Assembly: GCA_005223375.1 (NCBI GenBank)
Contig: RXOD01005363.1
Location: 1-14,551 of the forward strand
DNA length: 14,551 nt
From: Amoebophrya sp. AT5.2
Lineage: Eukaryota; Sar; Dinophyceae; Syndiniales; Amoebophryaceae
Reading direction: 5' to 3'
Shown in pieces: positions 1-8,509 of this stretch. Numbering within the stretch: the stretch's first letter is position 1; every line of letters starts with the position of its first letter. Both the position numbers and the translations under genes were made by a program. Under the pieces are notes generated by a model. It saw only the letters and a list, made by a program, of their open reading frames with translations, had not been told where the DNA came from and did no database searches.

Positions 1-1147
1 GCGGCTGCGGCGGAGCAGCCGGCCGTGGGGCGAGTTTTGGGAGCAGAAGCACCAGGTTCGGTGCCCCCCATTCCCAGCGGTGCGCGCCAAGCGCCCCAAG
101 CGCCCCCAATTGCCAACTCCCCGGCGCAAGAGCCGAAAACGGTGAGTCGCCGGCCGCCAAACCTGCCGCGGCCCCCAGCCGGTCTGCCGACGAGCGGCGC
201 GGTGACGCCCACAACGCCGGGAAGGGATTTACCGTCCGGAGGAACTACTGCGGGCGCCTCGGCGGAGCAGCAGGTAAGCAATTTCTTAGAGAACAGACTC
301 GAGCCGCGAGGCCGCGGAAGCCCTTCGCTTTACGTGAATCGGTATCCGTCGGTCGGCGGCGGGGCTGCGGGTCAGACCTCCAGCAGGTCCCTTAGCCTGC
401 CTCCGCGCTTCCCGCAGAAAATTAGAGCTCGGATGAAAAAAGCGTCTGGCAAGTCATCTTTCAAATTAACTTCGAGCTAACGCAAACAGTTGTAGCTATG
501 AAAAACCAAGTGGTGTGGGGGAGATGACAACACCCCGCGCCAAGCGCGGCCTTCCGATGTTTTGCCGGATGCTTGAAAATATGCGCTTGCTCGCTCGTTT
601 TATCGGTCGAAAAGCTGCGACGCAGTGCATCTTCGGCTTCCGCTAAGCCCATCCTCGGCCCTGAGCGGAACAGGTGCATAGCCACGGCGGAGAAACAAGT
701 CCCCCGTCATCGTCCCCCCTCCCGTTTCTGTGGCATATGAATTTCTGTGATATCTATTTATTTACGAAAGATGCTGTAGCCTAAGGGATGCATTTTTCCA
801 TAGCCGCTAAGAAAAGGCGCGCTTCGCTGCCGGACCTGCGGAGGCTGGCGGAGAGAAGCGGGATGGCGGAAGTAAGTGCTTCCCCCGCGGCCTCGCGGGC
901 GCCTTCGGTGTCCAGCAACCCCGGGGAGCAACAACATGTGGCACCGCCTTCTACGCCGGTGCGGCGGCGGCACTCTGCGCCTGCGAACCGCGGCGTGGCG
1001 GGACGGGACGAGTGGGAGCACCTGCAGACCATGATGCGAGAACGGCACTCCCCGAGCTTCCGCCGCGTGCCCAGCGCGCCGAAGCTGGAGGCAAGCTTTC
1101 TGTCGCAAGCGGCAAGGCTGGCGCACAGGGGAGCCAGACTGGCGTAG
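1..1147 (+). CDS. Gene A: 3' part of a Pro/Ser/Arg-rich protein gene (partial, tentative)
   Basis: Two open stretches look like exons of one gene cut by the window start. The first is open from base 1 and is Pro/Ala-rich; it can end at 273, at a consensus donor (CAG|GTAAGC, phase 0), although the frame stays open to a stop at 478..480. The second is open from about 786 to the stop at 1145..1147. An acceptor ending at 811 would start it in phase 0, giving join(1..273, 812..1147). The second part is very basic and carries Arg-rich Ser motifs (KRRASLP, RRRHSAP, RERHSPSF, RRVPSAP) that look like sites for a basophilic protein kinase. No folded domain is recognisable. The same kind of motif recurs in gene B, so this could instead be the 5' part of gene B, joined through a GC-type donor at 1091 and an acceptor ending at 2161. 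Function unknown. Confidence 0.4.
274..811 (+). other. Candidate intron in gene A
   Basis: It starts at a strong donor (CAG|GTAAGC) and could end at CTAAG just before AAAAGGCGCGC, with phase 0 on both sides. Base composition falls and in-frame stops appear after 480. A shorter intron ending at 417 (CCCGCAG) is also possible because the first frame stays open to 480. Two other acceptors, ending at 785 and 803, give phase 1 and would not match this donor. Confidence 0.35.
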
Positions 1148-1401
1148 CGATGCGATGGAATTGTATTTTCTCGTGGAGAATCGATTCGATTTCGATCCGA
1201 TGATTCGCCGAGGTCATGCCGATGTTTGGATCCATAGATGAAGGAGGTGACCTATGTTCACGTGTAAATAAGAAAGTAAAACGGTGCTACTTACGAAACA
1301 GAAAACAAGAACGACTTCTGCCAAACGAATAGGATTTTGGAATACAGAATAGCATTTCGACTTTTGCTCTCATAAGAAGCCAACGGATTGCCTGCTGAAA
1401 A

Positions 1402-1437
1402 GAAACGATGAAGTTTGAAGAAACGATGAAGTTTGAA
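1402..1437. repeat. 18-bp perfect tandem duplication
   Basis: The unit gaaacgatgaagtttgaa occurs at 1402..1419 and again, identically, at 1420..1437. It lies in the gap between genes A and B. A replication-slippage type duplication is the simplest explanation. Confidence 0.9.
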
Positions 1438-2112
1438 ATAAAGCCTGAAATATGAAAGAGCACTGAGTTCGAAAATCCCGAAGAGTCCTCTTATAAGTGG
1501 AATGGGAGAAAAAATGTTGACGGCAGCGACTACTGACCGTCGTCTGCCTGCTGCTGTCTGTGCGTGGCTGTTGTTCTTTCAATTCATGAAAAAAATGAAG
1601 TCTCTTGCTCTGCTTCTCTGAGCCCCCGACGCCACCGGTTCTGCGAACTTATCTTTTTTTTCAAAGTGCCACTGCTATCGCACCACCTTCTATCGACCGT
1701 TTATTTTTGAAGAGTCCCTGCATCTAGCTAAGTGTAAGTATCGTATCGCGCGACGACAGCTGTAGCGAGTCTGAATCTACCAGGACAGGCGTTAGGCCAT
1801 TCTCTTACCTACCGCTGAAAGCTTCACTTATAATCGGTGCTGGTACTCCTACTTCCACTTCGCCAAGATCAAGCGTCGATAGCCGGTAAGGGCTCCTGAG
1901 CCGTATGAAGAAGTGTCCAGCTGTAGCCGGGAGTCCGTGGCCGTTTGAGTTTGATCGGTTCTCGTAGGCTTATGGGAAAACCCACAATATCTTCACAGAA
2001 AACGGTTATCGGCGCGGTTTTTTCGTTGCCGATCGAGGTCTACCGACCTATAAACGTCGAACCCACTACATCTACATACTTAAACGAATCGGTAAACCCC
2101 ATTTGGTTCCAA

Positions 2113-2145
2113 CATGTGTACTCACGAGACGAGCATGTGTACTCA
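2113..2145. repeat. 12-bp direct repeat, 21-bp period
   Basis: catgtgtactca occurs at 2113..2124 and at 2134..2145, just upstream of the first proposed exon of gene B. No function can be assigned. Confidence 0.8.
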
Positions 2146-2236
2146 AACGGTTTGATCGCAGCCTCCGAGCAATCGGTTCCGAACAACGCGAACGAACTCA
2201 TCGGTTTGGACTCAACGGGCGCTAGTGTTGTTCGTC

Positions 2237-2459
2237 ATGCACAGTGTGGACGCGGTGAACAAGCATGTGGAGTTCACGGCAGACATGCTCGAGGTCGACC
2301 CCGCAACCGGCGCAATCTGGTTCAACACCGACTTCGAATCGACATCCCTCCCCGACGCGAACAAGTGGACGAAGCGCCTCCAGCAGCACCTCGAGGACGT
2401 GCACAAAAACCCGGAGAGTTTACCGCAGGGGAGGAGGCTCGGAGGAGCGATGTCGGCGA
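2237..2459 (+). other. Gene B exon 1 (proposed)
   Basis: It encodes a peptide beginning MHSVDAVNKHVEF and containing MLEVDPATGAIWF, followed by a charged, probably helical stretch rich in Lys, Gln and His. It ends at a GTACTT donor in phase 1, matching the phase of the next exon. The frame is open upstream to 2156, so an acceptor at 2161 or 2225 could extend or replace this start. Confidence 0.55.
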
Positions 2460-5400
2460 GTACTTGTAAACATAAGTATGAAATTTGTATTTTGCATTAA
2501 GCGGCCCGGGGCTGCGGCTGGTTGCATTATTTAGGGAAAAATGCTATTAGTTGTGCCTCCCACGTGTACTGAAACTGGGAGTTCTGTCAACCTCGTTATA
2601 AGAAAGTGCGTAATTATAGTAAAGACTTACTTTAACTTTATCGAATCCATCGGCAGTTACGCAGCGCGGCGGCGGGTGGGGCAGCGGGTTTGGGTCGATG
2701 GTCGGCGGCATGGTCGGCGGGCTGCGGCAGACCAACACCACCTCCGGGGGGCTGCGGCTGCAATCTTCTGGCGGGATTCTGAGCGGCGGCAGCGAGAAGC
2801 CGTTCACGTACACGAACGGTGCGGACCGGCAGAAGGTGGTAACTGCCTTTTTCCGCGGGGAGCCGTTCGGCTACCCCATCTTCATCCCAGAGCTGGAGGT
2901 CGATCCGGCAACGGGCGTCTGGACCGGCCACTTCCAGAAAGAGTCAAAGAACCAGATGAAAAAAGAAACCGTACTAGTACTCGTACTTGTTGTATGGACC
3001 TACTCATTGAAATTTGTAGGAAAATCGGATATAAGCTGTGTCGCGTCGAGATGAAGCAGACGTGGTGTTGGAATCTGCGACTTTACAGTAGTAAAAAATC
3101 ATAATCATCGGAAGACCACCGCTTTTTCAATCGACTTGCAGTGAACAGTCAGTCCTTCACTAAATCACAATCGCGTCGTTTCACCTTCATATCCGATTTC
3201 ATGCGCTAGGTTATGGTCGTGTTGTGGATGGGGGAGGACGGCTCCGCAGAGATCCGCGTGTTTCAGGGGAGGTGTCCTCACAACAAAGGGAATCTTTGTG
3301 GGGGCGAGGTGCTTGACATCGAGGACCTACAGTCGAAGATTGACCCGGAGGCCGCCGCTGCGCGAATTATGAACAGGTGGTAAGAAGTAGGTAAGTGGTA
3401 TAAGTTCTCTGTAAATTATGGACCCCCACCCCTACTTCTCATCTGGGTCTGGTGGCGGATTGCCCTAGGTGCGGTGGTGAGTGCCGATTAAGGCGCTCTG
3501 AAGATTCCCACCCGGTCTGGCGAAGCGAGGTCGTCGGAGGCAGTTTTTAGAAGTGAGCCTGATTCGATGGGGACTAGTAGAGCGAACGGTTTCTAGAGCT
3601 ATGGGAGAGGAGAGGGGGCAGGCCATGGCAAGCCAGTGGCTAGACTGGTGAAGGAGACTAAAACTAGAGCAAAAGGGGGCACATAGAGTGGCGCTTTTCT
3701 TCTGTTAGTGAGCAACGGTGCCCGGCCCTCCAACCGCCGAAAGTAGGCCCCGCTGCTCCTAGTCCTACAGCACTCCCTTCACAAACCAAAACCAATGGGG
3801 ACGCACGCAAACTGGCCCGCGAAAATTTCCTAATCAAAACTGAGGCACTTCTTACGACCACCTGGCCCCACCATACGAATCTCAAAAAAGAGGCGGAACA
3901 GCCTCGGCCGGGCAGACAGCCACAGCTCTGTCCGGGACGGGGGGGAGGACGATGGGGCCGTGGCGGTAGTACCGACACACAGTGGGGGTGCGACTGCGGC
4001 GGCTGCTGCGGTGGGGGCCAAGGCGGAGGGCGGGGGCTTGGAAGGAGGAGGTCCGACAAGTAGCTCCGGCGCGAAAGGCAGCAGCTGCTCGAGCGGGGAT
4101 GCAGCTCCCCCGGCAGCATTTGCTCCTCCGGCTGCAGCGGAGTTCTTTCCATCGCGCGTGCAGCGCGTGTCCTCGAAGGAGGCCGTCGACCTGTCGCTGC
4201 TTCCCGTCATCGAGGAGGGGAAGCCGAAGCACCGCAAGTCGCACAGCAAAGACAGCTCAAGATCGCCGGAGAAAGAAGGCGGTGACAGGGGACCTCCGAG
4301 TGGCGGCGGTGGCGAGATTCGCGATGACGGAATCGGCGATAGCGGTGGCAGTCTGGCGGCCACTACAACCGCAACTGGGAGTAAGAAGAAGCTGAAGAAG
4401 GGGAGGACGCTGAAGCGGGTCCTGGACCCCGAAGACGAGGAGTGGTACGTGAATTTGAAGAAGTTCGAGGCGCAGAAAAACGCACCAGCCGCACCGCCAA
4501 CTACTGCAGACGCAGGGTCGCGGCCGGAGGCGGCGGCAATATCCTCATCTTCAGCCGATCGAACCGCCGCAGCGTCAAGTACAACAGCCCCCGTACCTGC
4601 GGCGATGTCCACAAAAACGATGGGAAAGTACTTCTCCGTGGGCGGCGTCGACGACCCTGAGGTGGCCGAGTTGGGGCTGGCACCGTCGTCATCATCGGCA
4701 GCTGTAGGTTCGAGCGCATGTATCTCGTCGCGGTCGCCTGCGCCTGGTGATAGTAGTAGCGCTGCAGTTGTTGTTGAGAGCCCGCCGCCACCGTCCTCCT
4801 CCGAGCGAAAGAAGCCGCGCCGGAATAGCAACAGCCGCTCTACTTCTACTGGAGGACCTAATATGAACGGCAGCTCCGACGGCACCCTCGCCGACACGGA
4901 AGGTGCCGAGGAAACACGCGGCGGCGCGCGCGCGGCGGGCGGGGCCACGTCAAGCTCGAATTCGAACTCCAGCAACTCCAATTCGTGGGATGAGGGAAAC
5001 GAAAACTCTCACGCAAGCAGGGAGGATATTAGGACTGGCGGCGGTCATGGGGGGAAGACAGAGAACCCGCAAGACGCTGATTCCAGCCCCCCCAGAAATC
5101 CGGAAGATGGCAGCAGCTGCAGCTCGAGCTCTGCTCCTAGTGTAAGTCGTCACCCGATTATCCCTGATGGGCAGCCAGTAGTGCGTGTTAATGAGGGCGT
5201 TCACAGTTCCTCCGGCGAGGAAGTGAACGCCACCATCGACGCGCTCAACCGGCGCGGCAGCCGCGTCCTCGCGGCCAAGGGCGTCTCCCCGCCTCGGGAC
5301 AGCGGTATTAAAATCGACCTGCGGGCCGGCCGATGCGGGGAATCATCGGGGGGAGCAGTTGTAAACGGAGAAAATCGTGCGGATCCAAGTTCGCCGTCGT

Positions 5401-7765
5401 CGTCGGAAAGTTCTCCCAGGGAAGTAGACCACGACCCCTCAAATGCGGCGGGGGCGGAAATAGCACAGACCGCGGCGACGGGAGGTTTGAAGAGCGTCGT
5501 GGACGAGCTGTGGGATGCGGTGGAAATTCCGAAGCTTGTCCCACCCCATGCGGCGGACGACCCGATGGCCGCCTTGCGAATCCTGCCAGATGTGGGGGGC
5601 GAACTGCAGCAGGTAGGTACTTCTATGTATAGCGCGGGCGAGGAATCGGCGGAGGACGTCATCGCGTGCGACGACGCCTTGGACCCCGCGAACGAGCGGC
5701 GGCGAAGCAGAAGGAACTCCCGTAGCTCCTCGTCCTTCGACATGCTGAGGGAGGGGAACTTTCCGCACACCCCCACTCCGACGGGCCACCACCTCCTGGA
5801 TGCCCACCTGCTGGAAAAGGTTGTTTTACTTACCTATTTTTTTACGGTATGTTTCTGTTCCCCTCCCTCCTCTCGATACTCTGAGATCTGAATCGATCGC
5901 AATGACTCCAGATGCCGCACCTGGAACGGAAGGAGTTGCCGCAGGCGAACGGCGACTACATCCAGAAGCGTGGGCGGAACTCTTCCGGCTCCTCCGGCGG
6001 CCGCCCCAGCCTGACCCTCTTCGACGGGGATTCCGCCAGCCGCCGCCAACGCTCCGCGGAGGTCGACGAAAACTTCAAGCGCCACCTGGAAAGCAGTGTC
6101 GGGGTCGGAGGGGGTCCTCTGGGCGTGTCTTCCTCTGATAAGGCTGCTCTCCCGTCTTCCTCTTCATCTCGGCCAATACCGGCCCCAGGGCCTTCATCCA
6201 CTGGTGCCACAATTCCTTCAACTGTCTCTGTCGCCAACAGTGGTTTGGTGCAGCACGACTCCGTGCTGGGAAACGTGAGCACCTTCGGTGGGAGCTCGAA
6301 GGTGCCGCCGGTGAAGGAGTCCCCGCTGCAGCCCAAGAAGCTCGACCGCGAAATGACGATCAGCAGCTCCCACAGCGGCCGGGGGCGGGAGCTCTTCGGG
6401 ATCCCCGAGAAGGAGGGGGGCGCAGCCGCGGTAGCGTCGTCTCTACCGGATCCCGCCGTTGCAGACGCAACTCTTCCTCCAGCCGGCTCTGATTCAAAAC
6501 TCGGGCCTGAAGAAGCCGACGCGCCAGTTTCCGCCCGATGCGCAGGTGTGTCGTCTGCCCTCTCAAAAAACAGTGAGACCTCCGCGGTGTCCACCACAGA
6601 GGCAGCCAGCACTTCTTCGGCTTCTACTTCGCGACCCGCGAGCAGCCGATGCCCGCCGACTTCGAGTGAAGAAGAAAGCCAGAGGATCGCGGAGAAAGCG
6701 TTGCCGCAACAACTTGGACAACCAGGAAGCGGACTGGAGGAAGCGAAGAAACCGCCCGAGGTCCACAAGATCCCCAAAAGCAACCTGATCCGCTGTCCGC
6801 TGCACCACTGGCGGTTCCGGCTCGACGACGGCGTGCACGTGGCGGGCGAGGACTTGGAGCCTAAATCAGACACGAAGGACAACCTGAAGCGCTACGAGCA
6901 CAAGATCGATGAAAACGGAAAAATCTGGATCAAGATCGGGATTGGAAGTAGTAGTACGACAGGGGGTGCTGGAAGTAGTGGTACAACACTCCCCACACAG
7001 CGAAAAATTGACACTCCCAGCGAACGCGCCCTCGACGACGCGCCCTCGACGACGCGGCCACCTGATCATTTCCCGAAGCCTCCGACCGGGCTGCTGCAGC
7101 GGCATTCGTCGTCCGACTATCGCTCCGGGAAGCTCCTCCAGAAGCAGCTTTCCAAGCAGGACAGCTGCGTTTCCGTCGCCACGGAAAACTCGGCGCGGCA
7201 GTTCTCCACACCGCTGTGCACGACTCAGCCGGATCAGGACGCAGCGAGCCGCTACTCCACGCCCGTGTTGGTGTCCACACAAGCTGCTGGGGAAACATCA
7301 AATAACGTCGGAGGCACAAGTTGTAGTAGTTCTTCTCCTGCGCGCCCCATCGAGGTGATCTTAAACCTCCCGAACTCACAGCTGACGAACGCGGAGCGCA
7401 AGAAAAAATCGCTCGCGAAATACAGCAGTTACGACGGAAGCGAGGACGGGTCGCAGATTCATCAGGCGCAAGCCGAGAAAACGCAGCCTCCCCCATTGTA
7501 TGGGGGGCCAGCAGTAGAGGCAGAAGTAGGACGAGCAGCTGCTGCAGAAGCAGCTGGGAAAAGAACGGAAGCTGCTTCCGCTTCCTCTTCAGGCAGTCAG
7601 CTGACGAAGCAGGAGCCGGTGTCCTCGCCGGCGGGGGCTTCGGGCTCGGGACTGGTTGGGGAGAGAGTCGCCCCGTCTTCTGGGTCGAAGGTCCTCACGA
7701 AAGAGGAAGAGGAAAAGATCGAGAGGCGCAAGAAATCCATGGCTCGATACTACAGCGCCACGTAG
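2237..7765 (+). CDS. Gene B: large Ser-rich protein with a split Rieske [2Fe-2S] domain, five exons
   Basis: Proposed model: join(2237..2459, 2657..2970, 3210..3376, 3845..5819, 5912..7765), about 1,510 residues. All junction phases agree (1/1, 0/0, 2/2, 0/0), and every intron is GT..AG. Residues 1-179 hold two copies of a short LEVDPATG motif. Residues from about 180 form the first half of a Rieske fold with ligands C201-P-H203. About 984 low-complexity residues follow before the second ligand pair, C1188-P-L-H1191, in CPLHHWRF, with the closing strands after it. The C-terminal 270 residues are Ser/Thr-rich and end in a basic motif (RRKKSMARYYSAT). Rieske domains bind a 2Fe-2S cluster through two Cys and two His and carry electrons. 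I see no oxygenase catalytic domain, membrane segment or targeting signal. The start ATG at 2237 is the first in frame but is not certain; an upstream exon is possible. Confidence 0.75.
2460..2656 (+). other. Gene B intron 1
   Basis: 197 nt, from GTACTT to CGGCAG, phase 1 on both sides. It is AT-richer than its flanks and carries stop codons in the exon 1 frame. Joining the flanks restores a Gly-rich reading frame (GGWGSGFGSMVGGMVGG). Confidence 0.55.
2657..2970 (+). other. Gene B exon 2 (proposed)
   Basis: It encodes a Gly-rich lead followed by a more ordered segment, RGEPFGYPIFIPELEVDPA and TGVWTGHFQ, whose LEVDPATG repeats that of exon 1. Three in-phase donors lie side by side at 2971 (GTACTA), 2977 (GTACTC) and 2983 (GTACTT). 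Each continues in frame into exon 3, so the exact end could vary by two or four residues. Confidence 0.6.
2971..3209 (+). other. Gene B intron 2
   Basis: 239 nt if the first of three possible donors is used. It ends at GCGCTAG before GTTATG, phase 0 on both sides. The exon 2 frame meets stop codons within it. Confidence 0.55.
3210..3376 (+). other. Gene B exon 3: first half of the Rieske domain
   Basis: The exon reads as a beta strand plus turn (VMVVLWMGEDGSAEIRVFQ) followed by GRCPHNKGNLCGGEVLDIED. This matches the first half of the Rieske fold: Cys-X-His at 3273..3281 supplies one Cys and one His to the 2Fe-2S cluster, and the Gly-rich tail leads to the next strand. The frame hits a stop at 3381..3383, so splicing is needed. 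Donors at 3377 (AG|GTGGTA) and 3380 (TG|GTAAGA) are both phase 2, as the next exon requires. Confidence 0.8.
3377..3844 (+). other. Gene B intron 3
   Basis: It runs from a GTGG or GTAAGA donor (3377 or 3380) to a proposed acceptor at 3844 (ACTGAG|GC), with a branch-point-like CTAAT about 12 nt upstream. The phase 2 junction is satisfied. Acceptors at 3892 or 3901 fit the same phase and would shorten exon 4 slightly. I see no reading frame inside it that looks like a gene. Confidence 0.5.
3845..5819 (+). other. Gene B exon 4: Ser/Ala/Gly-rich insertion within the Rieske domain
   Basis: About 658 codons, nearly all low complexity: Ser, Ala, Gly, Pro and acidic runs, expected to be disordered. 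Arg-rich Ser motifs recur (KKRRNSLG, RRNSNSRS, RRGSRV, RRRSRRNSRS). Two less biased islands stand out. One lies at about 4383..4482 (LKRVLDPEDEEWYVNLKKFE). The other lies at about 5490..5615 (VVDELWDAVEIPKL, then DPMAALRILPDVGG). These may be binding motifs or small folded parts. The exon ends after HLLEK at AAG|GTTGTT, phase 0. Confidence 0.75.
5820..5911 (+). other. Gene B intron 4
   Basis: 92 nt, GTTGTT to ACTCCAG, phase 0 on both sides, with a T/C-rich interior. The upstream frame meets a stop at 5889..5891 inside it. Removing it joins HLLEK to MPHLERKELPQ in one frame. This is the most clear-cut intron in gene B. Confidence 0.8.
6782..6943 (+). other. Second half of the Rieske domain in gene B
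   Basis: NLIRCPLHHWRFRLDDG holds the Cys-X2-His pair (6794..6805) and the aromatic WRF that follows it in Rieske proteins. The stretch after it (GVHVAGEDLEP, LKRYEHKIDENGKIWIKI) has the closing strand pattern of the fold. On its own this half lacks two of the four cluster ligands; those are in exon 3, at 3273..3281. Confidence 0.85.
7024..7056 (+). repeat. 14-bp tandem duplication inside gene B coding sequence
   Basis: gcgccctcgacgac at 7026..7039 is repeated at once at 7040..7053, and partial matches extend on both sides. Because 14 is not a multiple of three, the two copies are read in different frames (ALDDA, then PSTTR). Confidence 0.9.
7394..7762 (+). repeat. Paired basic Ser motif near the C-terminus of gene B
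   Basis: ERKKKSLAKYSS (7394..7429) and IERRKKSMARYYSAT (7718..7762) share the pattern E-R-K/R-K-K-S-L/M-A-K/R-Y. The second copy forms the extreme C-terminus. It resembles a basophilic kinase or phospho-dependent docking site; its role is not known. Confidence 0.7.
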
Positions 7766-8509
7766 GAGACCCGAAGGAGCTATGGTGGGAGGAGAAGGAG
7801 TGGTAGCAGCTGTACTTCGTGTTCGTTGCGACAATTATTCAAGCTATAGTGACATTTTCTCTATTGGTCGTCCATCGGCTGCTCCATCTTCTCGCCTCAC
7901 TCCGAGCGGGGCGGCAGACGACTGATGCAAAAGAGACCGCGAGCAACGGGATGCAACCAACGTCTATTCCGTATTAGCGCAGCCACCCATTCAGAATCGC
8001 ACACGTTCCGGCCCACTTTTATATGTTTTGCTTTTGGCGTGCTTTTCCTTTTATCCGGAAAGCTGCATTGGCTGATTCTGATTGCCTGCTGCTACTATTC
8101 AATGTCGCCATGAACATGATCGCAGTACGACCGAAGTGCCACGGATTTTCACCTCCATTGCAGCCTCGTGTACTGCCTATTCTCTTCTTTTGAAGACGAC
8201 CGCAGCATCAGCCTGTCGCGGGCGCAGAATCACAGCCACCGGCGCCAATCGATTGTTTCGATCAGTGCAACTGGGCGAGGAGAGAAAACTAGGAGAGAAA
8301 GTGCAGGCTTCATGTAGTTGACAAACAGGAGTATCTGGTTCATGTAGTTGATTAACAGACAAATAGCTCTGGTGGCGGACTTCCCGGTTCTCGCTTTTGC
8401 TATCGGTAGCTGGACAGCAACACAGGCAAAAATGGAGCAAATTGGAAACTGCACTGAAACTACCCGCAGAGGCTCCTCGGCGCAGGAGAATACTCGAAGC
8501 GGCAGCTAA
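7766..8509. other. Intergenic region between genes B and C
   Basis: 744 bp without a credible gene. The short frames here have no recognisable content. It holds a T-rich stretch around 8015..8055 and an imperfect 20-bp direct repeat at 8309..8358. No TATA box, poly(A) signal or RNA gene can be called with confidence. Confidence 0.7.
8309..8358. repeat. Imperfect 20-bp direct repeat, 30-bp period
   Basis: ttcatgtagttgacaaacag (8309..8328) and ttcatgtagttgattaacag (8339..8358) differ at two positions. They lie about 150 bp upstream of the start of gene C. Confidence 0.8.

Larger units (their letters stand above)
1148..2236. other. Non-coding stretch between genes A and B
   Basis: About 1.1 kb, less GC-rich than the flanking exons, with T-rich runs and no reading frame that resembles its neighbours in composition. 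The frame open from 1945 to 2469 overlaps the start of gene B in another frame and has no recognisable content. The stretch contains an 18-bp tandem duplication (1402..1437) and a 12-bp direct repeat (2113..2124 and 2134..2145). It presumably holds the 3' end of A and the promoter and leader of B, but I see no motif that fixes either. It would be a long intron if A and B are one gene. Confidence 0.6.
5912..7765 (+). other. Gene B exon 5: end of the insertion, second Rieske half and tail
   Basis: 617 codons to a TAG stop. The first 285 residues continue the Ser-rich insertion, with KRGRNSSG and RRQRSAE motifs. Residues 291-344 form the second Rieske half. The last 270 residues are again Ser/Thr-rich, with paired motifs RQFSTPLCTTQ and SRYSTPVLVSTQ, and paired basic motifs ERKKKSLAKYSS and ERRKKSMARYYS. 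Confidence 0.8.

Noticed and set aside
872..877. GTAAGT donor-like site in the second part of gene A.
   Set aside because: The frame continues across it with the same Arg/Ser-rich character, and the only phase-compatible acceptor found (ending at 1027) would remove sequence that looks coding.
1241..1271. aaggaggtga followed closely by ATG, a perfect-looking bacterial ribosome binding site.
   Set aside because: The ATG opens only five codons before TAA, and the window is eukaryotic with introns. It is a chance match.
1865..1873. AAGATCAAG with a nearby GCC, resembling the 5' part of U2 snRNA.
   Set aside because: Only nine bases match and the flanking U2 sequence is absent.
1..2459. Genes A and B as a single gene joined through a GC donor at 1091 and an acceptor ending at 2161.
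   Set aside because: The phases are compatible and the Ser motifs are similar, but it needs a rare donor type and an intron of over 1 kb, while a stop at 1145 and an ATG at 2237 give simpler separate genes. Kept only as an alternative.
1945..2469. A 174-codon plus-strand frame overlapping gene B exon 1.
   Set aside because: Its first part is AT-rich with no recognisable content, and its second part is another frame of exon 1, whose own frame carries the LEVDPATG motif shared with exon 2.
3830..4981. A 383-residue open frame on the minus strand opposite gene B exon 4.
   Set aside because: It is the antisense shadow of a GC-rich, low-complexity coding exon. It has no recognisable motif, and the plus-strand frame continues through phase-matched splices into a Rieske motif.
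5142..5147. GTAAGT donor-like site inside gene B exon 4.
   Set aside because: The reading frame stays open with unchanged composition, so no intron is needed here.
5613..5632. AG|GTAGGT..ATAG that could be read as a 20-nt miniature intron.
   Set aside because: Its removal would break the open frame, and the other introns are 92 nt or longer.
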